A DNA stretch of 64,000 nucleotides from CAZAYP01 sp964489425 [NCBI: uncultured Verrucomicrobiota bacterium] (GCA_964489425.1 CAZAYP010000007.1:1-64000), one strand, 5' to 3'; counted from the stretch's first letter, positions 23,556-33,102 are shown. A program made the numbers and translations. The notes: generated from the letters alone by a model not told the origin.

Positions 23556-24437
23556 ATGAAACTTCCCCAGTATATTTCCGAATACCGCTTGTGCGGACGC
23601 TCGGGCACCTTGAGTTCCGCCTTGCTCCGGTCGGAATATCTCAAACTCCTTTGGCAATGCGCCAGGGAAAGCCGCGAAGACCGGAAGCCGCCTTCGGGAG
23701 GGGCGCCACATCGCATGCGTTTCCTGGGGAAAGACCTCCATTGCTTTCATCGCGAGAGCGTCGTGTCTCTTTACCGCGAAATATTTATCTACCAGCATTA
23801 CAATCCGCCGATAACCTTGGGAGACAAGCCGGTCATCGTGGACGCGGGCGGCAATATCGGCATGTTCAGCATCTATGCCTCAATGGTTTTCCCGGGTGCC
23901 AGCATCCGGACGTTTGAGGCGGATCCGACCACCTTTGCCGCGCTGAAGATCAACTTGGACACCTACGTGGGCGGGCGGGCGAAGGTTCACAACGTGGCGC
24001 TTGCAGATCGAAGCGGGACGACCCATATCGTAGTGGATGGCGATAACCCCAACCGGTGTACGAATACGATCCTGGCGGATTTTCTTTCAAAGTCCGCTCG
24101 CCGTGTCTCTGCGGAAGAGGTTCCGCTGGCGAAACTGTCCGACCTTTGCGACGATCTGCCGCGGGTCGACTTCATGAAAATGGACATCGAGGGCGCGGAG
24201 TTCCCGGTGTTCGATGACCTTTACAAGTCGGGCCTGCTCCGCCGGATTGGTTCGCTGGCCATGGAGGTGCACCGCCGGGCCTATGAGTCGGTCGAATCGC
24301 CTCACCGCTTGAGCGGGTTTCTGCGGCAGTTGGAGGAGGTCGGATTCGCGATGGATTTCTTCGCGCGGGCGGAGCGGCCGTTTGGCTTGAAACGGTTGGA
24401 TGAAACGTTTATGATCAGAGCTTGGAGGAAATCATGA
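23556..24437 (+). CDS. FkbM-family methyltransferase
   Basis: This second FkbM methyltransferase has 293 residues. The SAM loop is 'VIVDAGGNIGMFSIYASM', then 'IRTFEADPTTFAALKIN', 'NVALADRSGTTHIVVDG' and 'VDFMKMDIEGAEFPVF'. It differs from the 22783 protein in subgroup: it carries about 90 N-terminal residues and the D-I-E-G-A-E form. The stop shares ATGA with the next gene, linking it to the asparagine-synthetase-like protein. Confidence 0.9.
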   Translation: MKLPQYISEYRLCGRSGTLSSALLRSEYLKLLWQCARESREDRKPPSGGAPHRMRFLGKDLHCFHRESVVSLYREIFIYQHYNPPITLGDKPVIVDAGGNIGMFSIYASMVFPGASIRTFEADPTTFAALKINLDTYVGGRAKVHNVALADRSGTTHIVVDGDNPNRCTNTILADFLSKSARRVSAEEVPLAKLSDLCDDLPRVDFMKMDIEGAEFPVFDDLYKSGLLRRIGSLAMEVHRRAYESVESPHRLSGFLRQLEEVGFAMDFFARAERPFGLKRLDETFMIRAWRKS

Positions 24438-26290
24438 GAAGCGCTGTGCAATACATTGTTCGCTGGGGCAGGGGACAGGATGCTGGTTTGGATCGATTGT
24501 CGGGCATTCTGAAAGGCCAATATGGGAAAAGGCCGGGGGCTGTCTTCACCAAGGTGGATGCCTATGTAAAACAGGGCTTTGCTGCGGTCGCCCTGGTCGA
24601 TGAGCCGTATACGGACGATCATGTGGCCTGGACGCGACAGGTTGCCGTAATCACCTCCGGCGCGCCGGTCACGCCGTCGGGCAAGCCGGTCTTCGCGCGC
24701 ATGATCGCCGAAGCCTGCGAGCAGGGGCCGCAGGATCTGCTGGACTATCTGCCCGGCATCAGCGGCGGATTTTCGCTGGTCGCTTTCTTCCCGGACCTGG
24801 AAAAGCTGGTCGTGGTTCGCGACCGGTTCGGCCTGACGCCGGTTTATTACTCGTTCAAGGACGGGGGGCCGGTCGCGGTCGGCACCGGGCCTTTGACGGC
24901 GGCGCGAGCGATGGGCGTGGTGGAGCCAAATCAGAAGTTCATCGCACGATATATGGTCTTTCGCTATGACGAGATTTTCGGTCACGAGGAGACTTTTCTC
25001 AAGGACACCTGGTTCGTCCCGCCCGCCACCGCCGTGGAGATCGGCGGCGAGATCGCGCGTCGGCGGTATTGGTCGTTTGCCGAACTGGATCGGACGGTAT
25101 GGACAGATGAGAGCCTGCTTGAAGAGGCCTGCTTGAATCACCTTCTGTCCTCGACCCGGCAGGCGGTCTACAACGACGTGACACAGGCCGACCTGGAGAA
25201 GTCCATCATTGCCTTGAGCAGTGGATTGGACTCCTCTTCCGTGGCGGGCGCCTGCAAGAAGCTCGGGCAGCCGCTTGCGGCCTTCACCGCGCGTTACGAT
25301 GTGCCTTCTCCCGTAAACGAGTTTGAGCCGGCGCAACGGATAGCCGAAGGGGTCTGCCGCGAGTGGAAGCCGGTGGTTATTTCGCCGGACGACTTCCTGG
25401 CTTCATGGAAGAACGCATACTCGATCCACGAGTATCCGCTGGCCACGAGCGCCTGCCTGGGCTACGACGTCTTGCTGAAAAAAGTCGCCGCGCTCGGATA
25501 TCGGCGAATAGTCACGGGCGGGAGCAGTGACGATCTCTTCGCGGGCAACTATCCCTGCTATCTTTACAATCTGGCCGACCTGTTTGCGGGTCATTCTCCG
25601 CGTTTTGAACGCGAATTCCATGCCTGGGTAAAGTTGCATGGGACCGCGGAATTTCCCAAGGATCTCATGGTCCTGTGGGATTTTCTCACCAGCCACGTGG
25701 ATCTTTCCGAGCGGGGCACGGTGACGCCCAAACCGCGGCTGTTGAGCCGCGATCTGGTGCGGGTGGATTGCCTGGGAGACGCCCTGCATTCGGCGCCGAC
25801 CATCCGGATGAATGCCGGGGGATATCTGCATTCCTACGCGGCTTACGGCTTCTGGTTCGCCGCGAAACAGCCGGGGCTGCTACCCATCGCCGAAGGGGTC
25901 TGGCATTTCGGGCCCGAGATGCTCGACCCGTTCACCAACGAGAGCTTCCTCAAGTTCGCCTGGAAACTGCCGTCGCATTGGAAGATTCAGGACGGCTACA
26001 ACAAGGTCATCCTGCGAAAGATCATGAAAGATCTTCTGCCGACCGAGATCGTGGGCCGCGTGACCAAGGTCGGGTTCGACGTGCCGTTCCAGACGTGGTC
26101 CGCCCTGCCGGGCTACCGAGAGTTTATTTCCGATTTGCTTCAGTCCCCGCAGGCGCGGCAGGTGGATTCGGTGGTGGACATACAGGCCGTGCGCCGGATC
26201 GTGTCGGGCGAGGTGTCGAGGCCGATCCTGCCCATGCTGGTCTGGCAGATCGCCAACGCGATCCTGTGGCTGAAGATGATACGCCCATAA
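24434..26290 (+). CDS. Asparagine synthetase-like protein lacking the glutaminase cysteine
   Basis: This 618-residue protein is organised like AsnB: an N-terminal Ntn/GATase-like half ('GISGGFSLVAFFPD', 'VVRDRFGLTPVYYSF') and a C-terminal synthetase half with 'IIALSSGLDSSSVAGA' as the PP-loop (SGG replaced by SSG). 'VTGGSSDDLFAGNY' and 'NKVILRKIMKDLLP' match synthetase motifs. Residue 2 is Arg instead of Cys, so glutamine hydrolysis should be absent; ammonia or another amine would have to be supplied. It could amidate a glycan carboxyl or be a ligase. ATG 24434 overlaps the upstream stop. Confidence 0.82.
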   Translation: MRSAVQYIVRWGRGQDAGLDRLSGILKGQYGKRPGAVFTKVDAYVKQGFAAVALVDEPYTDDHVAWTRQVAVITSGAPVTPSGKPVFARMIAEACEQGPQDLLDYLPGISGGFSLVAFFPDLEKLVVVRDRFGLTPVYYSFKDGGPVAVGTGPLTAARAMGVVEPNQKFIARYMVFRYDEIFGHEETFLKDTWFVPPATAVEIGGEIARRRYWSFAELDRTVWTDESLLEEACLNHLLSSTRQAVYNDVTQADLEKSIIALSSGLDSSSVAGACKKLGQPLAAFTARYDVPSPVNEFEPAQRIAEGVCREWKPVVISPDDFLASWKNAYSIHEYPLATSACLGYDVLLKKVAALGYRRIVTGGSSDDLFAGNYPCYLYNLADLFAGHSPRFEREFHAWVKLHGTAEFPKDLMVLWDFLTSHVDLSERGTVTPKPRLLSRDLVRVDCLGDALHSAPTIRMNAGGYLHSYAAYGFWFAAKQPGLLPIAEGVWHFGPEMLDPFTNESFLKFAWKLPSHWKIQDGYNKVILRKIMKDLLPTEIVGRVTKVGFDVPFQTWSALPGYREFISDLLQSPQARQVDSVVDIQAVRRIVSGEVSRPILPMLVWQIANAILWLKMIRP

Positions 26291-26414
26291 TTCGGGCGCT
26301 CAACGGAGCATAGCGCCTGAGTGCGGGGATCGCGGGCCCCGGGCTGGCCTGCATTACGGTGCATAAAAAGCTCCGCATCAACATTTCGTTTATAAAATAG
26401 AAAGGTGGTATGCA
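26291..26414 (+). promoter_or_regulatory. Intergenic region with candidate promoter of inositol-phosphate synthase
   Basis: This 124-bp gap is less GC-rich at its end. 'TATAAAATAG' near 26391 could serve as a -10 region, and AAAGGTGG (about 26401-26408) is a clear ribosome site before the ATG at 26415. No convincing -35 box is seen. This may be a new transcription unit inside the glycan locus. Confidence 0.3.
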
Positions 26415-27668
26415 ATGAAGACAGATGAGCAAGAAGCTAGAAAATCCGGCGTTCTGCTGATTGGCGCCAAAGGCGCCATATCCACAACCCTGATCAGCGC
26501 CCAGTGCGCCATGCGGAAAAACCTTGGGTTCACATTCCGCGCCCCATCCGAGGAGGATCCCACCTATCGGCACCTGCCGCTCCTGGGGTTGGACGATCTT
26601 GTTTTTGGCGGTTGGGATATCGTGAGCCACTCCTATTCGGAGTCCTGCCGTCATCATAAAATAATACCTGTGCACGTCTTGAGTGAAATACAGGACCTGC
26701 TTGATCAAACGGCCGTCTACCCCGCGATCATGGTCCAACCCGACGCCGCGATGGAGGAGGTATTGGCCGATGCGGGCAGTCCCAAGCGGATGAAAAACGT
26801 TGATTTTGCCACCACCATCTTTACCCGGCGGCCGTTGGCGGATCTGGTCAAGAGCGTGATCTTTGACATCGAGGATTTTCGCGAGCGGCACGGGTTGAAG
26901 ACCCTGGTCGTGGTGAATCTCGCCTCCACCGAAAAGGGCGTTGCGCTTGGAGCCGAGCACAGCACGCTGGCGCTTTTTGAGCGGGCGATAGCGGATAATT
27001 CTCCGAACGTCACCGATGGCATGATTTACGCCTATGCCGCCGTGAAGGCGGGCTGCCATTTCATCAACTTTACCCCTTCCGTGGCGGCGGAGATCCCGGC
27101 CATCGTCGAGCTGGCGAGGAATCGCAAAGTGGCGCTGGCTGGAAAGGACGGCAAGACCGGGCAGACGCTTTATAAAACGGCCCTGGCGCCCCTCTTCAAG
27201 GCCCGGGGGCTTAAAATTACGGGATGGTACAGCACCAACATCCTGGGCAACCGGGATGGTCTTGTTCTGAACGACCCGGCCCACAGGGAACAAAAGATCA
27301 AGAGCAAGTTGGGTGTCCTGGCTTCCATTCTGGGCTACTCCGACTTTGACCACCAAGTGCACATTCATTACTACCCCCCGCGCGGGGATGCCAAGGAAGC
27401 CTGGGACAATATCGACTTCATGGGCTGGTTTGACACGCCCATGCAGATGAAGATCAACTGGCTGGGCGATGACTCCATTCTTGCCATTCCTCTGGTGTTC
27501 GATCTTGTGCGATGGGTTGAGTTCTTCGGCGAGAAAGGCGAGTGTGGAATCCTGCCGTATCTGGCCTCGTACTTTAAGAGCCCCCTTGGAACGAGTGAGC
27601 ATGACTTTTTCAAGCAGGTCGAAATGCTTCGGTCGCATGTGAGGCAGAATTATCCCGGCGCGGAATAG
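26415..27668 (+). CDS. ino1: myo-Inositol-1-phosphate synthase
   Basis: This 417-residue enzyme converts glucose 6-phosphate to inositol 3-phosphate using NAD. Recognised by 'GVLLIGAKGAISTTLI' (NAD binding), 'FINFTPSVAAEIPAI' and the very conserved 'LAGKDGKTGQTLYKTAL' followed by 'ITGWYSTNILGNRDG'. Length agrees with bacterial members. Inositol synthesis is uncommon in bacteria outside particular groups; in a glycan locus the product could feed an inositol-containing lipid or a cyclitol sugar. The next gene is an aminotransferase 19 bases downstream. Confidence 0.93.
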   Translation: MKTDEQEARKSGVLLIGAKGAISTTLISAQCAMRKNLGFTFRAPSEEDPTYRHLPLLGLDDLVFGGWDIVSHSYSESCRHHKIIPVHVLSEIQDLLDQTAVYPAIMVQPDAAMEEVLADAGSPKRMKNVDFATTIFTRRPLADLVKSVIFDIEDFRERHGLKTLVVVNLASTEKGVALGAEHSTLALFERAIADNSPNVTDGMIYAYAAVKAGCHFINFTPSVAAEIPAIVELARNRKVALAGKDGKTGQTLYKTALAPLFKARGLKITGWYSTNILGNRDGLVLNDPAHREQKIKSKLGVLASILGYSDFDHQVHIHYYPPRGDAKEAWDNIDFMGWFDTPMQMKINWLGDDSILAIPLVFDLVRWVEFFGEKGECGILPYLASYFKSPLGTSEHDFFKQVEMLRSHVRQNYPGAE

Positions 27669-27687
27669 GTTCTTTTAGAATGCCGTC

Positions 27688-28842
27688 ATGACTAAACGCA
27701 ACATTAGCCAACGTCTTTTCGGCGGCTTCCCCGGCGCCCGATACATTGGAGAAGAGGAGGCCAGCCTCGCTCTTTCGGTGCTCAAGGCCCGCTCCCCGTA
27801 TCGGTATTACGGACTCAAGCCCTTGGAGTGTTGCACCCGGCTGGAGCGGCGCCTGGGCGCGATGGCTGGGAAACGGAAAGCGCTCTGCGTCTCTTCGGGC
27901 ACCGCCGCCCTCCATGCCGCTCTTTTCGCGGCCGGTATAAAGCCGGGCGACGAAGTCATTCTGCCGGCCTATGCCTGGAGCGCGGACCTTTTGGCTATTC
28001 TCGCGGTGGGTGCGACGCCGGTTATTGCGCCGATAGATGAGACGCTTGGACTGGATGCCCGTGCGATAGCTCTCTGTTGCACGAAAAAAACCAAGGCCGC
28101 GATCGCGGTGCATATGCGAGGAATGCCCTGCAACGTGAAGGCGCTGCGTCGTGAGACCAAGCGGCTCAAGCTCGCGCTCATCGAGGACTGCGCGCAATGC
28201 CTGGGGGGAACCGTCGCCGGGAAGCCGGTCGGATCCTTCGGGGATATCGCGATCTTTTCGTTCCAATACAACAAGCTGATCACCAGCGGAGAGGGGGGGG
28301 CGCTGGTAACCGATAATCAAGGCTTCTTCGATCGGGCCAAATGCTTCCATGACCTTGGCATGATGCGGGACCTGGGGTCGGCCGACCCGTCGGGGGCGCT
28401 GGCGATTCAATGTTTCGGATTGAATTATCGGATGAGCGAACTTCAGGCCGCGGTTCTATTGGCACAACTTCAGAAGCTGCCCGCGATTCTCGGCGACCTT
28501 CGTTTGGCCTTCCGCGAGGCCGGGCGCGTGCTGGAGCGGGAGCGCAACGACCACAAGCTGGCCCCGCGCAAGCGTCCGCCCGGCGCCAAGCCGAACGGCG
28601 CGTTTTATTGCCTCCAGGCGCCGCCGGGGCAAAGCGCGGAGGATGCCGTGAATGCGCTCCGGAAAAACGACTTTCCCGCACAGTGGTGCGGGACGCACGA
28701 TCCCCACCATTATGCCTCATGGATTTCGTTTCTCGATCGGGAGAAACTTCCTTACCGTCTCCTGCGCCCGGAACAAAGCGATGCCTTTCTTTGCCGCTCC
28801 CTTTTCCTTGAGTTGAACCCCCAGGCATTGCAAGGCTCATAA
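27688..28842 (+). CDS. DegT/DnrJ/EryC1-family aminotransferase
   Basis: This 384-residue PLP protein is only distantly like the one at 15404. Features: 'CVSSGTAALHAALFAAG', 'DEVILPAYAWSADLLAIL', 'LIEDCAQCLGG' and 'FSFQYNKLITSGEGGAL' with the catalytic lysine, then 'FGLNYRMSELQAAVLLAQLQ'. Relatives include sugar and cyclitol (scyllo-inosose) aminotransferases. Being next to the inositol-phosphate synthase makes an aminocyclitol possible, but no inositol dehydrogenase is adjacent. Confidence 0.9.
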   Translation: MTKRNISQRLFGGFPGARYIGEEEASLALSVLKARSPYRYYGLKPLECCTRLERRLGAMAGKRKALCVSSGTAALHAALFAAGIKPGDEVILPAYAWSADLLAILAVGATPVIAPIDETLGLDARAIALCCTKKTKAAIAVHMRGMPCNVKALRRETKRLKLALIEDCAQCLGGTVAGKPVGSFGDIAIFSFQYNKLITSGEGGALVTDNQGFFDRAKCFHDLGMMRDLGSADPSGALAIQCFGLNYRMSELQAAVLLAQLQKLPAILGDLRLAFREAGRVLERERNDHKLAPRKRPPGAKPNGAFYCLQAPPGQSAEDAVNALRKNDFPAQWCGTHDPHHYASWISFLDREKLPYRLLRPEQSDAFLCRSLFLELNPQALQGS

Positions 28843-28859
28843 CCGGGCTTTGGATTTAC

Positions 28860-30680
28860 ATGTGCGGCATCGCAGGTTTTATCGGCTGCGGGATGATCCC
28901 GGAGGATCGCATTCGGCGGACGCTTGACCTGATGAAGAATCGCGGGCCAGACGTACAGGCGTACCGGCGATTTTCGACAGGCGCCGGCGAGGTTATTCTG
29001 TTGCACTCGCGGTTGAGCATCCTTGATCTTGATGCCCGTTCCAACCAACCGTTTACAATCGGCCCTTGCACTCTTGTGTTCAACGGGGAGATTTACAACT
29101 ATCTTGAGTTGCGAGGAGAGCTGGAGCGCCGGGGCGTCGTGTTCCATACCACCTCAGACACGGAAGTGCTTTTACAATGCTATCTCAACTACGGCGAGAA
29201 GTGCGTGGAACGCTTCGAGGGCATGTGGGCGTTCGCGCTGTACGATGCGGGCGCCCACAGGCTGATCCTGTCCCGCGACCGCTTCGCCGAAAAACCGCTC
29301 TATCTCTACTCGGCATCGGAGGGTTTGTATTTCGGCTCCGAGGTCAAGTTTCTCAAGGCGCTTTCCGGGATTTCGTTCAAGCCCAATCGGCGTCAAGTCC
29401 TTCGTTACCTGGTGAACGGGTATAAGTCGCTCTATAAATCGGGCGAGACTTTTTTCGAGGGGGTCCGGGAGGTCCCGTTTGCAACAACGCTGACGGTGGA
29501 CCGGGAAGGGAAGGAAACCGGGCGCCGGTATTGGACTCCCGGGCGCGCGTTAAGGGATATGACGCTGGATGATGCGATCGGCGGATTCCGCGAGCGGTTC
29601 ATCGAGAGCGTGCGCCTTCGCCTGCGGGCCGATGTGCCCCTGGCCTTCTGCCTGAGCGGGGGCGTGGATTCGGCGGCCATTGTCTCCATCGCGTCCAAGG
29701 TGTTCGGCTACGACGTTGCGACGTTCTCCATCATTGATTCGGACGAACGATACAACGAGCGCGATAACATCGAGGCGACGATCCGTGATTTGGGATGCCG
29801 GCACACGCTGATCGAGACGTCGCGTGCTGATTTCTTCCCGCGCCTGGAGGACTTGATCCGCTACCATGACGCGCCGGTCTACACGATTTCCTACTACATC
29901 CACTCCTTCCTGTCTGAGGCGATTGCCCGCGCAGGATTCCGTGTCGTCTGTTCCGGAACCGGCGCGGATGAAATGGTGACCGGCTATTATGACCACTTTA
30001 ATCTGTACCTCTATGAGATGCGCGATTCGCCACGCTATCCAGGTTATCTTCAGGAGTGGCGTGAGGGAATGGGGCGCTTTGTGCGCAATCCGCACCTCAA
30101 AAATCCCGAGCTGTATTTCAACCAGCCCGGTTTCCGGGATCACATTTTCCTGGACAGAGAGGTCTTCGCCGGCTTTCTGCGCGAACCCTTTTCCGAGGCG
30201 TTCACGGAGGAGCGTTATTGCGACGGGCTGCTGCACAACCGGATGATGAACGAAATGTTTCACGAGGGGACCCGGGTCATCCTGCATGAGGATGACCTGA
30301 ACTCGATGCGGTATTCCATAGAAAATCGAAGCCCGTATCTGGACTCGCGCCTTTTTGAGTTTGCCTATTCCATTCCGACCGAGCACCTGATTCAACAGGG
30401 ATACGGCAAGTTCGTCCTGCGCGAAGCCGTGAAGGGCATCCTCAACGACCCGGTCCGGCTGGACCGCCGCAAGCGGGGATTCAATGCCGCGATCCTGTCG
30501 CTGGTTGATTTTGACGATCCTGCGACCCTCGAGACGGTGCTGTCGGACGGGCCCATCTTCGAGTTGGTGGACCGCGAGAAGCTGAAATCCCTGCTGCCTC
30601 GCAAGCCCCTGCCCAACAGCGTGAGCAAGTTCCTGTTTTATTTCCTGAATGCGAAGATATTCCTGGAACAGAATCAGTGA
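28860..30680 (+). CDS. asnB: Asparagine synthase (glutamine-hydrolysing)
   Basis: This is a full-length 606-residue AsnB-type amidotransferase. It starts 'MCGIAGFIG' with the catalytic Cys2, has the glutaminase motifs 'NRGPD', 'LSILDL' and 'FNGEIYNYLELR', and the synthetase PP-loop 'FCLSGGVDSAAIVSIAS'. 'SGTGADEMVTGY' and 'ENRSPYLDSRLFEFAY' complete it. In glycan loci such AsnB paralogs often amidate a uronic acid or similar carboxyl. It follows the aminotransferase by 17 bases and precedes the WbpG-like amidotransferase. Confidence 0.9.
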   Translation: MCGIAGFIGCGMIPEDRIRRTLDLMKNRGPDVQAYRRFSTGAGEVILLHSRLSILDLDARSNQPFTIGPCTLVFNGEIYNYLELRGELERRGVVFHTTSDTEVLLQCYLNYGEKCVERFEGMWAFALYDAGAHRLILSRDRFAEKPLYLYSASEGLYFGSEVKFLKALSGISFKPNRRQVLRYLVNGYKSLYKSGETFFEGVREVPFATTLTVDREGKETGRRYWTPGRALRDMTLDDAIGGFRERFIESVRLRLRADVPLAFCLSGGVDSAAIVSIASKVFGYDVATFSIIDSDERYNERDNIEATIRDLGCRHTLIETSRADFFPRLEDLIRYHDAPVYTISYYIHSFLSEAIARAGFRVVCSGTGADEMVTGYYDHFNLYLYEMRDSPRYPGYLQEWREGMGRFVRNPHLKNPELYFNQPGFRDHIFLDREVFAGFLREPFSEAFTEERYCDGLLHNRMMNEMFHEGTRVILHEDDLNSMRYSIENRSPYLDSRLFEFAYSIPTEHLIQQGYGKFVLREAVKGILNDPVRLDRRKRGFNAAILSLVDFDDPATLETVLSDGPIFELVDREKLKSLLPRKPLPNSVSKFLFYFLNAKIFLEQNQ

Positions 30681-30730
30681 ATCAAGGCATGGAACCCATC
30701 CTGTCAACCATTAACCATTAACCATTTTCC

Positions 30731-31852
30731 ATGTCCTTCCGCTACTGTACTCGTTGCATTCTCCCCGACACGCGCCCCGGGCTCCGTTTGGGGCCGGATG
30801 GCGTATGCAACGCATGCTCATCCAACCTGGAGAAAAAGATCATCGACTGGGCCGGGCGCGAAAAAGCTTTCCGTGCCGTGGTGGAAAACGCCAAGGCGGG
30901 AAGCAAGGGATACGACTGCCTTATCCCCGTCAGCGGCGGCAAGGACAGCACCTGGCAGGTGGTTAAATGCCTTGAATATGGATTAAATCCCCTAGCCGTT
31001 ACATGGAAGACTCCTGCCCGGACAATAGTGGGGCAGGCGAATTTGGATAACCTGATCCGGCTGGGTGTGGATCATATCGATTATCAAATCAATCCGAAGG
31101 TCGAAGCCAAGTTCATGCTGGCCGCTTTGGAGCGCTTCGGTTCTCCCGCCATTCCCATGCACATGGCCCTGTTCAGCATTCCGCTCAACATCGCCGTGCG
31201 ATTTGCGATCCCGTTGGTTGTTTGGGGAGAAAATTCCGCTTTTGAATACGGCGGCACGAATGATGCGCAAAAAGGATTCAAGCTGGATGCGGCTTGGTTG
31301 AAGACCTTTGGCGTGACTCATGGAACTACCGCCGTGGATTGGGTCTCGCCGAGTTTGACGCGCAAGGAGTTAACGCCCTATTTTGGTCCCGGCGATAATG
31401 AGTTGGAGCAAGCCGGTGTTTTGGCCGTCTTTCTGGGTTACTATTTTCCCTGGGACCCGCAGGCGTCCCTCCGCGTGGCCCGCGAGCACGGGTTCAAGGT
31501 GCGCGAAGAAGGCCCCAAGGTGGGCTGCTGGAATTATGCCGATATCGACGACGATTTCATTTCCATCCATCACTGGCTCAAGTGGTACAAGTTCGGCTTC
31601 ACGCGGCTATTCGACAATCTTTCAGTGGAGATCCGCAACGGCCGGATGACCCGTGCGCAGGCGATCAAGGTGGTCTGGGCGCGCGGGGACGAAACCCCGC
31701 GCGAGGATATCGAAAAACTCTGTGCGTTTTTGCAAATCTCGACCTCGCGATTTTATGAAATATGCGAGCGTTTCCGTAATCCAAAAATCTGGACGCGCAA
31801 AGCGGGTCGGTGGATGATCGATGAGTTTCTCGTCTTGGACTGGGAATGGTAG
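30731..31852 (+). CDS. N-acetyl sugar amidotransferase (WbpG/PseA-like)
   Basis: This is a 373-residue PP-loop ATPase. An N-terminal zinc-ribbon ('CTRCILPDTRPG' and 'CNAC') precedes the ATP loop 'LIPVSGGKDSTWQV'. This layout is that of WbpG-type enzymes, which form an acetamidino group on sugars such as ManNAc(3NAc)A. They normally need ammonia from a HisH/HisF-like pair; none is found in this window, while two AsnB-like proteins lie upstream. The 50-bp gap before it has three tandem aaccatt units (30706-30725). Confidence 0.88.
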   Translation: MSFRYCTRCILPDTRPGLRLGPDGVCNACSSNLEKKIIDWAGREKAFRAVVENAKAGSKGYDCLIPVSGGKDSTWQVVKCLEYGLNPLAVTWKTPARTIVGQANLDNLIRLGVDHIDYQINPKVEAKFMLAALERFGSPAIPMHMALFSIPLNIAVRFAIPLVVWGENSAFEYGGTNDAQKGFKLDAAWLKTFGVTHGTTAVDWVSPSLTRKELTPYFGPGDNELEQAGVLAVFLGYYFPWDPQASLRVAREHGFKVREEGPKVGCWNYADIDDDFISIHHWLKWYKFGFTRLFDNLSVEIRNGRMTRAQAIKVVWARGDETPREDIEKLCAFLQISTSRFYEICERFRNPKIWTRKAGRWMIDEFLVLDWEW

Positions 31853-31861
31853 GGATGCACA

Positions 31862-33058
31862 ATGAAGCTTCATGAAATCCAGCCACCTCGCACATTCACG
31901 GTGGGAAGGTCCGGTAATGCGATGGTGATCAGCGATTGCGGACGGGTGGATCTCCGGCCTGACGAGATGGTTGTGTTTACCACGCCTGGTGGCGGTGAGT
32001 ATGACGTGGTGCGCAAGGATTGGGGATTTTATGCCACGCCGTCGCTGAACGGTCGCCTTCGGGACCATGGCCTGCGGGGCGTTTTGATCCGCAATCCTCA
32101 CGGCAAGGCCTACCTGCTCCTGGTGGAGCGGGGGCGCGAGGCCGAATTCGAAGACTATATGCGCAGGGATCAGCTCCATGTGGTCGCATGGCTGGATTCG
32201 GATGAGGCCATCGAATCCGCTTGCAGGAAACTGGGAGCATCTTCGTGCCCTTTGTGTGGAGGACCGGATTTGAAGACCGTCTTTTCCTACGATCGCCCGC
32301 CGCCGGGTGAGACGGCTTTTGCGGATCGGGGAACGAATGCGTATCCGCGCAGGTATGACGAATGTCAGGGGTGCGGGCTTTTCATCGGATGTCTTCCGGC
32401 CGGATTTGACGGATTTTATTCGGCAGAGTACATGGACGCCACATACGGTGAGCGGCTGCGGGCGACCTATGAAAAGATCATGCAGTTGCCGCCGGAGAAG
32501 TCCGACAATGTTCACCGGGTCCAAAACATCCTGGACTTCATGGGCCGGTGGCGGAAGGAACATGGCTGCGCCGAAATGCCTCCGCCGTCGGTGCTGGATG
32601 TCGGATCCGGCCTGGGCGTGTTTCTCGCGCGCATGCAACTGGCTGGCTGGAAATGCCTGGCGCTCGACCCCGACGCCCGCGCTGCCGAACATGCGCGGCA
32701 GGTGGTGGGGGTGGATGCGGTGTGCGGTGACTTCCTGAACGTGAATCCGCCCGGCGCCTACGACCTGGTCACCTTCAACAAAGTCTTGGAGCATGTTGCC
32801 AATCCTGTAGCTATGCTTGCGCGGGCGCGGTCTTTTCTCGCGCCTGGCGGAGTCGTGTACCTCGAAGTGCCGGATGCCGAGATGGCGCATCGGTTGGGCC
32901 CGGGCCGGGAGGAGTTTTTTGTGGAGCATCTTTGGGTCTTCAGCGCGGCGACGCTCGGCTTGCTGGCGCGCCGGGCAAATCTGGTGATCCAGCGCATGGA
33001 GCGTGTCGTCGAGCCCAGCACTAAATTCACCCTCCGGGCCTTTTTAAGCGCAGCTTGA
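31862..33058 (+). CDS. SAM methyltransferase with novel N-terminal domain and Cys4 segment
   Basis: This protein has 398 residues in three parts. Residues 1-125 form an unfamiliar domain ('PPRTFTVGRSGNAMVISDCG', 'DVVRKDWGFYATPSLNGRLR'). Next is a likely zinc site, 'CPLCGGPD' plus 'CQGCG' (about 127-175). The class I methyltransferase domain carries 'VLDVGSGLGVFLARMQLAG', 'DLVTFNKVLEHVANP' and 'LAPGGVVYLEVPD'. The zinc-then-methyltransferase design is common in sugar C-methyltransferases and glycan loci. AGGGA precedes the ATG. Function of the first domain unknown. Confidence 0.83.
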   Translation: MKLHEIQPPRTFTVGRSGNAMVISDCGRVDLRPDEMVVFTTPGGGEYDVVRKDWGFYATPSLNGRLRDHGLRGVLIRNPHGKAYLLLVERGREAEFEDYMRRDQLHVVAWLDSDEAIESACRKLGASSCPLCGGPDLKTVFSYDRPPPGETAFADRGTNAYPRRYDECQGCGLFIGCLPAGFDGFYSAEYMDATYGERLRATYEKIMQLPPEKSDNVHRVQNILDFMGRWRKEHGCAEMPPPSVLDVGSGLGVFLARMQLAGWKCLALDPDARAAEHARQVVGVDAVCGDFLNVNPPGAYDLVTFNKVLEHVANPVAMLARARSFLAPGGVVYLEVPDAEMAHRLGPGREEFFVEHLWVFSAATLGLLARRANLVIQRMERVVEPSTKFTLRAFLSAA

Positions 33059-33102
33059 CATAGCGTGATGCCGGGGATCGGCCGACGGGTCGGAATGCTG
33101 CG

